DNA from: Zeus faber
Taxonomy: Eukaryota; Chordata; Actinopteri; Zeiformes; Zeidae
Length of the DNA stretch: 64,000 nt
Assembly: GCA_960531495.1 (NCBI GenBank)
Contig: OY482852.1
Location: 26,773,621 to 26,837,620 of the forward strand
Direction: 5' to 3'
The position numbers were made by a program, and so were the translations under genes. The notes beneath the pieces are model-generated. The model ran no database searches and was not told where the DNA came from. It saw only the letters and a program-made list of their open reading frames with translations. Shown here piece after piece: positions 48,408 to 61,640 of this stretch; the first letter of the stretch is position 1; the number at the start of each line of letters is the position of its first letter.

Positions 48408-48408
<1 letters not shown>

Positions 48409-48499
<91 letters not shown>
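48409..48499 (+). repeat. (GT)n microsatellite
   Basis: About 45 uninterrupted GT units, 780 bases before exon 3. Confidence 0.98.
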
Positions 48500-48502
<3 letters not shown>

Positions 48503-49280
48503 CAATATGTGTGAGACAGGGAGAGTGACAGTGTGGTTTCTGCTCCATTTTGCACATCAAGCCTGAGTTTGGTTTGAAGTGCGAGACATGCTTCTCTACT
48601 CTTGCTGCAATCAAGGGAGCTTTGTTCAGCTTAGGGAGTAAAGAAAGGCATTATGGGTATAATGCTAAGCCTCTAGCGAAAAGTATTAATGTGTGTAGTC
48701 TCCTTATTTTTTTTTAAATAATCCCCAACCTAACCCAAAACGAATAAGTGGGTTGAGGGTACAGTACAAATGTACAAAGAGGATTCTCCATGAACATGGG
48801 CTAAAGACGCTGTTCCTGTTTGCACGACGTTGACTCCACTGAACTTGAGGTTTGACTTTCGTCCCATATCTTTTCCCCCCGCATTGCCTACTTCCTTCTC
48901 ACGACAAACTGTCCCAAGCGTTGTCCAGCACAGCGGATTGCATGCGTCCAGGAATTGGTCGCTTGGTTGTATCGCGCACAATGGGCCATCAAGCATTTCC
49001 TTGTGTACGGCAGCGTAAAGGTTCGATTAGTAACTTACGGCAAGTGGAGAGCACCCCAGGAAGCGATGGAAACTGCTCCAACAGTTTCCATCACCAAATG
49101 TGACGTCAAAAGGCTTCGCGTCCTTGAGTCTTCTAGCCTCCATGGCAGAGGAGTCATGCAACGTCGATCATTTGCTTTATTAAATATCACTTGCCCCTCT
49201 TAATAATGACTCTCTCCCATGTTTTCCCCTACTACCCCCTCCCTCAATCTCGCCCCCATTTACAACCCCTGCACCCCCAG

Positions 49281-49442
49281 GTGTCATTCTTTCTGTTCAT
49301 AGTGTTTGTGGTGTACACCATGCTGCCCTTCTCCATGCGGGACGCCATCATTGCCAGCGTGTTGACCTCCTCCTCCCACACCGTTGTGCTGAGTATCTGC
49401 CTCTCCGCCACCGCCGACCGCATGGGACCACTGGTGTGGCAG
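49281..49442 (+). CDS. adcy2: adenylate cyclase type 2, coding exon 3
   Basis: 54 codons (residues 139-192), phase 0 at both ends. The acceptor is GCACCCCCAG and the donor GTAAGG. It encodes helix 4 (V-S-F-F-L-F-I-V-F-V-V-Y-T-M-L-P-F), the invariant M-R-D-A-I-I-A-S-V-L-T-S-S-S-H-T leading into helix 5 (V-V-L-S-I-C-L-S-A), and a short extracellular loop that ends L-V-W-Q. The loop (T-A-D-R-M-G-P) is the most divergent stretch relative to mammals, as expected for an exposed loop. The first 47 residues are almost identical to mammalian ADCY2. Confidence 0.97.
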
Positions 49443-49954
49443 GTAAGGTGTATTTGTGACCATAATGTTATTAAACGAGCTAATGGAGGGGGAACACAGG
49501 CTGTCTTTTCTGTCGGTACAGGGATTTGGCATAGGCAGGTTTCTCAGGAAACACAGAGATGTGGGCATTAACAGAAATAAAACGATATTGCAGAGAAGTA
49601 ATGGGATGAGACAGTGGGCAAGTCTTATCGGCCAAATAGGGCTGGTTACTGAGAGGGATCTCACAATTTGTTTCATCGCAATTCAAAGGATTCAATTCAA
49701 TATTGATTAAATCCGATATTGATGAGGTAACTCCCCCCAGTTCAATTCTATACTGATATACTGACATTTTATAAATAATTAAAATTGCCACCAGCTTTTC
49801 AGTTTTGCATCTGACGGCCGTCACAAAGAGATTTCATGGAACAAACTAACACAGAAAAAAAATATGCAGTGTGCACATCCATTATTTGTTAACAGGAAAT
49901 CTGTGTATAGATGCAGCTACGGACACAGCAGCACAATGGGGCTCACAATGACCG

Positions 49955-49957
<3 letters not shown>

Positions 49958-50021
<64 letters not shown>

Positions 50022-50024
50022 TAT

Positions 50025-50112
<88 letters not shown>
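49958..50112 (+). repeat. (CA)n microsatellite, compound
   Basis: About 155 bases of CA with AAATATACAC and AAACAC interruptions. It is the longest CA tract in the window. Confidence 0.97.
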
Positions 50113-50114
<2 letters not shown>

Positions 50115-50165
50115 ACATACATACTGTATGAGTACATGTTCTACAAAAGATTAACTGACTCCAAG

Positions 50166-50216
50166 TGACTCATTCACTCCTCCTCTAGTAATCTTAAAAA
50201 ATATATATATTATATA

Positions 50217-50273
<57 letters not shown>

Positions 50274-50308
50274 CTTTTAAGATTACTTGAGTATGAGTGA
50301 ATGAGTCA
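50166..50308. repeat. inverted repeat around an (AT)n core
   Basis: Left arm 50166-50199 and right arm 50275-50308 are reverse complements over 34 bases with three mismatches. The arms contain TGACTCATTCACTC and AGTAATCTTAAAA. The 75-base spacer is almost pure AT. It could be a palindromic MITE. Confidence 0.92.
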
Positions 50309-50497
50309 GCGGGTTAATATGTTATAACCTTTGACTTTACTTCAACATTTACAATATTAGGCTCAACGAAGTCGCCAAAAGAAATTTTCTTACGGAAAAT
50401 ATGGCGTTACCTAAAAAGCGATTTGAAATTGTATGTAGTCACAAATCACGTACCATAAAAGCTGAACCATTTGTAAAATATGTTCCAAAGTGTTTCT

Positions 50498-50527
50498 ATA
50501 TATATATATATATATATATGGAGAATG

Positions 50528-50572
<45 letters not shown>
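50498..50572. repeat. (AT)n microsatellite, two blocks
   Basis: TA tracts at about 50498-50519 and 50532-50569. Confidence 0.95.
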
Positions 50573-51408
50573 TATATTGCTGAAAGGTCAGCCTTTTCAA
50601 CAGGAATTACTGAACCAAGCACAGAACTGCATGCACACCCAGAGGCTGTAGGGTAATGCCGTGGAAATCATCTGTCATAGAAGGCAACGCTCGGATAACA
50701 TTCAACTGGCACAGGCATTGTAAGTAGTCCTATGGCCGACTTCAATTTTTAAACAAAGGAAGGAAGGCAGATTAGAGATTTGTGTCTCAAAAGGCGTACC
50801 TTGGTGACAACCGCGTATTCCATGTTTTGAAATACAGCTGAAAACTGTTCACAAACGGGTCTCCTTGCAATTATGTTTGCAATATGAATATGCTGTCACT
50901 CTCCTTCCATGGAACCCCACTGCATATCACCTTCGACCTTTCAGCTGAACCGTAACCTCTGCTCTCTTGTGTCATGGTAAAATGTCTCCATGCTTGAGCT
51001 CTAGTCACATTTATTATGTAGATCACATATTCAAAGTAGATAGATACATAGATCACATAATGCATCATAACATCCTGCAGTCTTTAATGTAGGAGACCAC
51101 ACCTGGCGGAGGCGGGCCTTTAGCCTGCATGTCCTGGCATGTCGGCACTCTGGCAAGCGGTGCATTGTTGGGCCTTGATTTTAAAGCTGCGCGGCAAGCC
51201 GATGTGTTTGTAGGTCCCGGCTTTCCTTTTCCTGCGCCTTTGCATGTTTCCTCGCTGAGCTGCATTCAGCTGCCGCTCTATGTGCATTTGCTTTTCAGCC
51301 CCAATGTTCTTTGATGTCTGGTTCTGGCATGCTGGCATCTGTGCTGCCTGCGGCCCTAGCCTGCATGGGCATGATCTGCCAACTCTTCCTGTGTGTCAGG
51401 TCAGATGA

Positions 51409-51431
51409 CTCTGGTGGCGACTCCACCAGAG
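51409..51431. other. 9-bp perfect hairpin
   Basis: CTCTGGTGG, CGACT, CCACCAGAG, 13 bases before a GT tract. Confidence 0.8.
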
Positions 51432-51442
51432 GGATGTCTGGC

Positions 51443-51443
<1 letters not shown>

Positions 51444-51512
<69 letters not shown>
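51444..51512 (+). repeat. (GT)n microsatellite
   Basis: About 34 uninterrupted GT units. Confidence 0.98.
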
Positions 51513-52470
51513 ATACAGAGCTGTAGCCGGAGTAGAAGCCCCCTAGCTCCAAATCCATTAGTCCTCAGCAAGTTGCCTAGGTTGACGCATTAAAAAAGAC
51601 CACTTTTTTTTTCTGTGGTGCCTTGGAAATACATGATGTGACGTCTCAGAGTTAAAAATCTGTTGATTTTGTGTTTCCAGATAAAATTGTTTACAGACAT
51701 CGTAGTAGTAAAACAAAAACTGGAATTGGACAAATTATCTCTGCGTGTTGGATGAGGATGTGAAATTGATAGGAAAGAAGAATAATGTAGAATACAGGAG
51801 GGGCTGTGGCTTGAAAAGAACAAAGAAGAGGACGGAAGGCAAAAAGGCTGAATAATAAAGGAAAAGACACGTAGACCACCAAAGGAAAATCAAAGTAGAG
51901 ATACACAGTTAGGGAACTTCTTTTGTTTGAGATTCATCTTAATTGCCTTTCCTTTCGAAGATAATAACCAAGGGAAAAAAAACAAGTGCATTTTCCATTA
52001 GACTGACCCAGTGAGCCGTCTTACCTCGCCGGTTTTACCAATTTAATTTAGTCATTTCTGCCTTCGAAATGGAGATTTTCAAATGTAGGGGCAGAGGAGG
52101 CATCCAGACATTTGGTAGAGGCTGCTAAAAACAATGTGCAAGTCAGTGTGAGAGGATGTCACTAATATTTCATGCATGTGTGTGTGAATGTGTGTATGTG
52201 TTGCTCAAAGGAGACAGATTGCTGCCCGGCTGACACGCATGTCATGCGAGGCAAGTCACGGCGCTGCCAGGAACCCCAGCACCCTGTAGTAAATATCAGC
52301 TGTGCCAACTCCACCAATGTCTTGTATCTCAGCTTGGCTGCATGCTTCGTCTGTCTTTATTTTGTTCATTGATAGCGGGGTTGTCGGCATATTGCTCATG
52401 GCGTCAATTTCACTAAGTGCTTTTAACCGTGGCCAAGAGTCCTTATTTGTTTTCATGCAGTCCATTTTGA

Positions 52471-52552
52471 GGCATATATGTGGTTGACTGGCTTTGCCAG
52501 TTGACTGGCTTTGCCAGTCAACCACTTTACTGTAGTAAAGTGCTGATATGCC
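52471..52552. repeat. nested palindromes with a 17-base direct duplication
   Basis: Arms GTGGTTGACTGGC (52480-52492) and its complement (52513-52525). A second palindrome CACTTTACT-GT-AGTAAAGTG lies at 52523-52542. Outer arms are GGCATAT (52471-52477) and ATATGCC (52546-52552). TTGACTGGCTTTGCCAG is present twice in tandem. Confidence 0.92.
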
Positions 52553-53589
52553 ATCCGACATATGTGAGCATAATGAAATTCCATTCGGAAAAAAGCCTTT
52601 TTAGCTTAGCTCAAAAAATACTTGTGGGACGTTTGCCTCTCCTTAAGAAACTGTTAGCGTGGCGAAGACAAGTAACGTTGTGTTTGAACGGAAATCGCAC
52701 CAGGACACAGCCAAAAATAAATTCACAGTCGGTCTCTCTAGTCTTCCATCATCTCACAACTGCAGAGGTTATGCACCTGTCAGCAATGCTTGATAACTCC
52801 CGAGTTGTCTTCATTCTAATCATGTGGCAGTGTGCTTTGCCTGCCTTTTTTTTCTTCTGAGAAATATTGGGTCCAATTATCTGAATCTTCCCCACTTTAA
52901 TGCTGGTAGGAGGGAGCCGCTGGATCTCATTATAGAACACGAGTTGGCCTGTGGGTGCTTGAGGGGAATCAGATGCGAGGCCCCGTCCAGTTCACAGGAG
53001 TAATGAGGAGAGAATGTTGGGTCAGCGATGCGGGAACCTTGGCTGCACAGTAAAAGGCGTCTGCTCGCCGAGAGGTTGATTCAATCAGCAGCAGCAGCAA
53101 GTCTGTGTGTTCTCGTTCTATCCATCCCCATCTCTGTCTCCCCGCATCTCTCTGTTGTTATTGACTCTAATGGTCGACCGTCTTCGTCTTGACCCGCAAC
53201 AATGCCGCAGGTCTTTGTCTCGGTCGCTCGATATCGCCATTTCCCTTTCTCTGCGTCCCAGCAATACAAACCTACAAAGGCCAACCTCCCTCTCCAATTA
53301 TGAGAATTGCAAAAAGTACATAAAATCTTTGCATAATGTTAGGTAAGGTAATGAATGCTCTAACTATTCAAATATGTCTGAACCATGCAATTGACTCAAG
53401 GGAATATTGATCTATTTTTTGACATAGTTTTACTATTGAGAGCGCTCCCTGATACTGTTTTCTTAAAAGTTCTCAAAGTGCAACAGCTTGATAACTCATC
53501 TGGGGAACTTCCACAGTGATGCCAATTATGCTAAGTAACATGATTTTTCTTAACCTTAACATCGATCCATGCTCTGGTTGGATAAGTGA

Positions 53590-53719
53590 GAGTGAGACGC
53601 TGCGCACGCAGTGCGTACGCCACGGTACTGTACGCAGCGTATAATACAGACTGGTCAGAGAGCTGGTCGTCAGTCCGAACGGTCATTAAACAGGTAGGTC
53701 CTTAAGTGAGGAGCACCTG
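53590..53719. mobile_element. right-end fragment of the 37.4-kb MITE family
   Basis: Shares AATACAGACTGGTCAGAGAG, CTGGTCGT, AGTCC and CATTAAACAGGTAGGTCCTT then AAGTGAGGA with 38825-38900. It ends CACCTG followed by TA. The left end and interior are missing. Confidence 0.85.
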
Positions 53720-56282
53720 TATAAGCAACTAAATAAGCAGACATTGCTTATTTTAGTTTTTAACTGTGTGGATTACATAATTCCTGACAGAGTGATGTGT
53801 AAATATCACTCAGTGATGTGTAAATATCAAAATGATGTGTAAATATATACAGAGTGTAAATATTTATTATTGAGATTGATATTGGTATTAGGCAGACACA
53901 GATACACTCAAACTGGCCTTGACAGTCAATTGCACAGCAACTGTAAATAGTTGTAATCAGAAGTTTTGAATTTATTCAGTTAACACAACAAAATGGAGAA
54001 GGGTAAAAAAGGCTTTTGAATTCTGCTGAATACTTGCCGCTGGTACAGTGGCTCACTCCCCCGGTATCCGATCAAAAGTCTTATCATCTGCTCCAGATTC
54101 ACTTCCCAGTGTCTTGTTTTTCTTTTCTTCCTCCACATTTTCTCTTCCTCTCGGTTTTCATTAAATATTTCTATGTTTTGAGCGTCTGTAAATCCTCTCC
54201 ACTTTGCTCAAATGAAACCAAAGCCATCGAAGAGGATCACGTGGGAGGGCCAATGTACTGCTGTTGGCTTTAAGCCGTCATGTTTTGAACATGACGCCGA
54301 AAATTGAGTTACTCCCTGCGTGCTCTGCCTGCCCGGCGGTTTTACCTCTGGAGAGAGGATATTATCAGTCAATTATGAAACCAAAAAAGGAAAGAAAAAG
54401 CATCAGCTCTATATCTCTAGCCTTAGCAGTACGGCTCTTGACAACAAGCGGTAGGAACCTTGATGTTATAGGGTCAGTGACGCGAGCTAATTTCGAGTGT
54501 ACGAAGGCATCTAAGTAGTCTATTGCTAATCACATTAAGGAGGCTGATTTGATCTGTTCCTTTAGATTAGGCCTTGAAATTATATTTTGTCTCAGTCCAA
54601 ATTTGATCAAAAGCTAATTTTTCACTGTGCTGACATGGGCCAGTGAACATTTACATTTTGGCTGCCAAGCTTTGATAACAGTTAATGAGTAAATGAGAGA
54701 GCTGCAGAGACGAGGAGACAGAGAGAGAGAGAGAAAGGCAGAGAGAAATGAATAGCAAGAATAGAGTAGGAGATGGATAAATATTCTCCTCATATCTTGG
54801 GCTTTTACCCCTGAGTGCCTTCGGTGTCTTTTATGAACTCCACGTGTCTGGCGCATCGGTCTGTATCCAGGCCTGCACATTTACGAATACATTGTGAACA
54901 CAGATACAATTTCATGCATTTTGCTCCTGAAACGATTTTGTTCTCAAAGCGTGATTTTGTCGGATTTTCCTGTAGAATGTAACCTCAAAACCTAATGTTT
55001 ATACCTGGTCTACTATTGCTTTTGCTAAAGTTTTTATGAACATCTCGTAGTTCTCGGCGACAAAGCGCAAAGCTTTTCCTCAATGTCGAAACAAAATAAG
55101 CTTGATCATTTCAATAAAGTCTTCCACAGATTTGACCTTTTCAGTGAAACATGCTTCTTTCTCCCGTCTTATTTTCAAAGTGGTGCTGGTCATTTGATTT
55201 CACGGAGCTAGGCTCTGAGGAAAACGTAACGCGATCTGGCTTTCTTTGCGACAGTGGCGCAAACAATAATACCACTCGGGGGGCAGGCGGGCAAAGTTGA
55301 AAAGTTTGTCTGTTTCCACTTTAAGTTTCAACCCAAAGCAGAGGGTAAATATCCATTGTGTAAATATGTGGACGAGACCTGCCGAAGATGACGGGCAACA
55401 CCACAAACTTTATTATATATTTTGATTTACGCGGACATAACTGCCATATTTATTTCGTTTTAGATTTGATCAGAATTTTATTTCAGTGAACTGTTAATTA
55501 AAGCAGCTTCACTTCTTAATTAAATTACGAGTGCTGTGCAATGCTCATTATATAAAAATACTGCTTGGATTTTATCTTCAGATTTTTCTTTGATATTTGT
55601 TTTGTTAAAAAAAAAAAAAAGATGACGCTTAATGCTGCAGAGTTTTGTTGGAACATTTTTTTTTACAATGCAAATTTTTATTTTGAGACGATTGTTCGGA
55701 CAATTTCATTCCAATTGGTTTTTAAAATGCATCATGGCATACAACCGTCTTCCTTATTTAAAAAAAAACAACATTTTTTAATATATCGTGATAAATATAA
55801 TTATCAAACGTTGTGAAATATATATATTTTTAATATGTTTTTTTTTATTTACGTTTGAAAGGTGTCTAAAGAGAAGAAGCCAAACAAATAATTATGATTT
55901 TAAAAAGTAGTTTTGGTGGTGTGAGGATTTAATGTTGATGGACTGAAACCTCCTGCTGGATGGGCAGTTATTGTGAGGAGTGTATGACGGATGAGCACTC
56001 CATGCCCGGCTAGTGGTCAGGTGTCACCTGATGACGCTCTCTGGTGTCCGAATTATAGGCCTGGAGAGCGGAGGCAAGTGATGGAGAGGGTGATGGATGA
56101 GGTGCGGATGGACTCGGCGGTACTTCCTGGGGCCTGTCATCTCATTACGTCCACATTTCATTGTGGCTGATTGGGTTTGGGTCGTGTCGCATTCTGCTGC
56201 CTCGGCTCTGTGTGTCGTTACATTTAATACTCGACTGGATCCGAGAGACGCGCTGTGTGCGCTGATCACAAGAGGCGTGAAG

Positions 56283-56356
56283 TTCAAGTTTATTTCTATG
56301 GCGCTTTAAAAAACACACCAGGTTTCTACCAAAAAGAGTGGGATTACAAGGTGGTG
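56283..56356 (-). repeat. LINE/SINE 3' tail-like fragment
   Basis: GTTCAAGTTTATTTCTATGG then CGCTTTAAAA resembles the reversed end of L2-type fish retroposons. Confidence 0.4.
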
Positions 56357-57274
56357 GGGGGCGGGATATATACATTACAGTAAGAGCAGAGGATGTGTGT
56401 TGCATGGCTCTCACTATATGTCTAGATCCCTCGATTATTCTGACACTGAAAGACTAGAAAACAGCATTTTTGGATTTGGATCTCTCTGCCCTTGGACATG
56501 CATTGGGTCTGTTCTGTAATATCTCTGGCGGACAGAAAACCCAGGTATTTTTATTTTTATCTCCCCCTGGGTCCAATCGGGTTTGCAGCCTGGTTGGCAG
56601 GTTGGATTCTTCATGCCTGACGATGGAGTTGAACTTGAGGTTTGTTTGTATCTAAAATCCCAAAAGGTTTCTCCTGGTTCTATATTTCGAACCACACTGG
56701 GACAAAGCTGACAGATTATTGGCACTGCAGCTCACTGTACCCTGTCCAATCAACTGTTAAATAGGCCTCTACAACCCCGATGGCTAACGTCCCATATTTG
56801 GCTGTTTTTGTCGCATGGTCGCATTTGACATTTGTTAGCAAACAAGTACAAAATGAGTGTCCCTGCAGTAAACGGACATATTCTGACATTTGAAATTGCA
56901 AAGCTGTATTTGTTTATTTTAACTGTTTTCAAGACGTCAGGCAGCCAAGTGTGATGTTTGACAAAAGCAACCAGGCATTGCGACAAAAAAGGAGGAGTCG
57001 GTATTGCTGTAAAAACGTGTCTCTAAATGATTACAGCGTGGTCTTGCGAGAGGGCTTGACATTATTTTCCCCGAAGTAGCGCCGGCAAATGAGTCACTGT
57101 TATTGTTTTCCAACGAACATCGGTGAAGCCTGTCGAAACAACACAAAGGATGCGTGCAGTAATTGTCTGGTATTTCTCAGGGTGCCTAATAAAGAAAACA
57201 CATCACTGAACTGTATAACTGCAGAATTCAGTGCACTTCATACAAAGTCATTTTTCATAAGTCAACCACGTACA

Positions 57275-57375
<101 letters not shown>

Positions 57376-58419
57376 ACTTACAAACGTTGGGAATGATTTG
57401 CACACAGGTAGATGCATCCATGCACACATACATACCCTTTGACCTTCACATTTACATTGGTTGGTTAGTCTACAACTAGACCAATGTTATATATTTTGTC
57501 GAGTTGTCTTCCAACATTATCCCAAATGTTTCCAACAATTTTCAAACCCAGAGAAATCCGTAATTTTAATAAAGGTAACATTCCATTTCATTAGGTTGTC
57601 TGTCAATGGCGTCAAGTCCCTTTTCCCCCTCTACTTGCTATAGGTTCTGGGGAAACATGGGGAAGACCGGATGATTATGTCAGAGAGTGAGGAAGGGACT
57701 TGACCAGGTAACGCCTAACAGTAGATATTACATATCGTAGCTTTAATGGACGCCGCCCGGGTGGTCTTGAGTGAGAAGACTTGCTGGCGTCCTCGCTTTA
57801 TCTGGCCCATTCAACATCACACCTCTGGCTCATTGGCGTCCTCCTCAAACGGCTCGCTCGTGGAGGTGACCACCCCGTATACTGATGGGTCCAGATTTAA
57901 ACTGTGTCTGAATTTGTTATTTTGTTCTCGCCTCCGTACAGCCGAGACATGATCTGGTGCCAACACTCCGGAGATGTGTGACAACATGCTTATCAAGCTT
58001 TGTGTTCAAGCGTTTTTAAGAGGCCGGGCGTTGGCGCTCACAGCAGCACAAGTGCAGGATTGATGTTTAATGGAGGACTTTGTTGTCAATAACTGCCTCT
58101 ATAAAACCAACCGCTTGCCGACAAGACCTTACTCCGATGTTTTGTGCGCAGCTGATAGATGTCAGTCAAAGGAGGGATGGGAAGGAAATTACAGGGCTCC
58201 CTGTTCCCGGTTGGTGCCATTTGTCTGGCTTGTCCACGCCCCTTGTAAAGCCAACGAAAGTCAACTTCTCCCTCAAGGTGGAGCAGCAGAATAGACTAGA
58301 ATGGTTACTTGTTTTTCTGGTTTTGTCAGGAATTGCTCGTGAGTAAAAGCTAAATTAACAATTTAGTTTATTAAAATAAATAGCTTGTTAAAATACAAAC
58401 TATTTTTTACAAATTTCCT

Positions 58420-58640
58420 AGTCGACTAGTAGTTGTCAGTTCAAGCCATTAGTCAACTAGTCGCACATTCAGAGCTCTTATAATTTTTCATAATGTATGC
58501 AATATTTATTATAATAAAAAAAAAAATTCTACTTCCGTTTAAACGTCAGGTTAATTCATCGTTAGGAACATTCCCTCTCTCTTCTCGTCTCGTCTCTTCC
58601 CTTCACTAGCATTTGGTCGACTTTTTGGGGGCAGCCCTAA
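58420..58640. mobile_element. hAT-like MITE remnant
   Basis: CCTAGTCGACTAGTAGTTG and TTAGTCAACTAGTCGC near the left side and GGGGGCAGCCCTAATAA on the right resemble non-autonomous hAT ends that read AGGGCTGC...AGTCGACTA. The boundaries are not clear. Confidence 0.45.
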
Positions 58641-60410
58641 TAAATAGTTAATTGTTGCTTATTAGCAGGAGCTTTAATCTTTCAAATGAATATTTTTCGG
58701 GAACATTTTCTATTTTAATCTACGACATCATTTTTGTGTGTTTGTATGTGGAAGGACCCCTTCTCTACAAAGCACTTTATTCTTTGCCCTTTCATGAACA
58801 GTGACATTTGTAGATCTAGAATTCTGACTGCAAACAATAGAAAATAATTCACACTCTACACTTTACAAACATGTCTTTAAAAAGCGTCAGGGAACACACA
58901 GGCAATTGTTGGAATTGCTAATAAAGAGCAAAATACAGGAGCTGACCATTAAAAATCATAGTAATAAATACACAAGAAGATGCATATAATCATTACCTCC
59001 CATTGATGACTGAACAAAGTACGACTTCAAATACAACTCATCATTTATTAAAGCTAAATATGAGATCTCTTCTTTTACTGTTGACTGCTGACAGTGTCTT
59101 TTGCATATATTTTGTGTTTGTGTATGTGTGTGTGCGTGTTTGCATTCAACAGGTGTTGAATGCATTTTGTCTCTAAGATTCATCAAAGATTCATCGCAAG
59201 CCTCTATGAAAGGGCAGCAAATAGTATTTCAAAACAATAGTTTTTCACGGCTGTGGTTCCACATCATTAATTCATCACAGGACTTTAGACCCCGTTTCTG
59301 CTTCATCTGAAAGAATTCCGCATGGAGGCTCTGCGCCTGTGGGCACGCACTCAAATTCCGTCCATGTATTCCGGAGTTTGCGAAGTAAATGGATCCAAAG
59401 GAGGGTCTTGCTCACTTCTGTATTTGACATATTCGATCTCTACATTTTCTCCCCCCGTTCTTGGACGTGAAAATGTTCGACATCGCCGCTCGGAGCGAGC
59501 GCAGATCCCTTATTTCTGCAATTTTCCCTTAAAGGAGGAGGCTTTCCCTTCGCCACCAAACTAAAATTTCTTGCGCCCGAATTTTCCTCTTTTCCCTCGT
59601 CACCCTGGATGGAACCCTTATCCTTGTGCGAATCTTCCCGAATGCCGATCCTCCTCGAGGTCGGGCAGAACTACATCTGCTCTGGATTTGGATCGTCAGC
59701 GGGTCATTAAAACAAGCGCCCCCTCCTCCCCGAGATCGCAGATAAAAGTGCCTCGCTTGGCGTGAGTCCTGCGCATGGCTTAGCCGCTCAATTCAGGCGG
59801 CCCCACAATCCACAGCTGCAGCCACCTCACCTCCGCCGCGCTCTTATCTGTAACGGGGCTGCGTGACTTAACACAGGCGAGTTCGCGCGGCCGACCCTTT
59901 GAGATCGCCATCGGTATTCATGACATATCACATGCTTTAGATGTGGCACGGAAGTGCATGTGCGCGTGCTTTAACGACACAACGACGTCCTCAAACCAAA
60001 GGTACGTGCTGTCGCGGGCCAGCACATTCCCAGATAAGCATAAATCAGAGCTCGCATCGGGCCCTGCGGTCGGAAGGTGGGAGTAGAGTACGGCTGAAGA
60101 CATTATGATAACCGAAGCTTCATGTTGTCACCGTCCTCTGAATTATTGAGATCTCGCCGGTGAGGCACAGCCAAGATGAGGCGCAGGAAGAAGGGTGAAA
60201 TAGTTTGACCAAAGTGTTTGCTCAGTTTTGAAAAGATGTAATTTGTGCAGAAAAAACATACATACCGCTTAAAATCACTCTGACACAGTGGCCTCTTATC
60301 GACAGATTTTACCGCACATGTTCAGATGGATAATTACTCAAAGTGTAGCCCAGGGTCCTGATTGTTTCAACTTGGTTCATTTTGATCGTATCCAATCTAA
60401 GACATGTACT

Positions 60411-60440
60411 ATAATAGAACTACATGCGTAGTTCTATTAT
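60411..60440. other. 13-bp perfect hairpin
   Basis: ATAATAGAACTAC, ATGC, then the exact reverse complement of the first arm. Confidence 0.95.
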
Positions 60441-60757
60441 TATCATTAGTTACATTATTCTGCGACTGTTGTTGCTCCGTGACTAAAAAGGCAAAGCTCT
60501 CTATCTAGATCGCAACGTTCGTAATGAATTCCCAGGAGGATTATTACTGCAAAAGAATGTTCTCGTTTTGCAAAAGGTCACTGGCGAACTTTTCAGCCAT
60601 GACGACATAAGTTTGTTGGGCAAAAAAAAAACAAATGAAGCTGAAAACAAAGGAGGGGAAGCAGGTTTCCAGGGGCCGCCGCAGCGATAGGAAGGTCAAT
60701 GTGGCGAGAGAAAGAAAACGAGGTACATTAAACAGGGACAGTGAGCGACGGAGAGAG

Positions 60758-60792
<35 letters not shown>
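60758..60792 (+). repeat. (GT)n microsatellite
   Basis: About 17 GT units, then degenerate GTGTCT repeats to about 60830. Confidence 0.95.
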
Positions 60793-60793
<1 letters not shown>

Positions 60794-61472
60794 CAGTGTG
60801 TCTGTGTGTCTGTGTGTTTGTGTGTGTCTGTCCATTTGCCTCGATTTGGAAACAATTTAAGTCAAGGTTATCGGGGATTCTGGGTCTCGATTCACACACT
60901 CATTCACGTCCCTCCGTTGTGCTGCATTTATATATATATATATGAAGCCAATGCTCCTTGCAGAGAGCATTCGCAAATTCACAAAATGATTATTATTTTT
61001 AGCTCGGTTCCTTGTTAGGAAAGTGAATTGCAGAAAGGGTCAGTGGAAGAAAATGGGTTCCTCCTATCCAGGAGCAGCTTATCTAGTTACCTAGATCTAG
61101 TTACTATCTAGTATCCCCTCAGTCCGATTTCTATACATTACCATCTATATCACCAGCTGATACAGTGCAATACAGGACACCTACACTTGCCTAATAATGG
61201 CAACAATTGCCTAGTAGTACACACAGACTGGACAAACCACACACATGTTACACACCTTGACGTCAGTTTTGGCATATTTGGGGAAAATGTCACTGGTACC
61301 TGTCAAGGTTTTTAAATCCCCATATACACAGAACCTACTTATCGTAATCTATCCTGTATATTAATTTCAGTAATAATAAAAAAATATATATCTCAAAAAA
61401 ATTTTTTGGAAGGTCTGTTTCTGAGTAGACTGAATATATAAATAAAAGTTCTCTTCAAATCCAATGTATTGA

Positions 61473-61478
<6 letters not shown>

Positions 61479-61550
<72 letters not shown>
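61479..61550. repeat. (TTA)n microsatellite
   Basis: About 24 uninterrupted TTA units, ending 90 bases before exon 4. Confidence 0.98.
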
Positions 61551-61552
<2 letters not shown>

Positions 61553-61640
61553 CCCCAGACCAAATACCACCATTAGCACTGCATTGTGCTTACTTGTCCA
61601 ACATTCTCTGTCTGTTGTCGCTCTTTTTCCCTTTTTGCAG

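Larger units (their letters stand above)
34619..49280 (+). other. adcy2: adcy2 intron 2 (14,662 bases)
   Basis: Donor GTAAGA, acceptor GCACCCCCAG. Contains the nested composite at 37374-38902, an inverted-repeat element at 43751-44472, CA/GT tracts and a hairpin at 45627. The stretches 34.62-36.9, 38.9-40.7, 40.74-43.75, 44.48-45.1, 45.66-46.28 and 46.38-48.4 kb hold no feature I can name. The 45.7-46.2 kb part is repeat-free. Confidence 0.9.
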
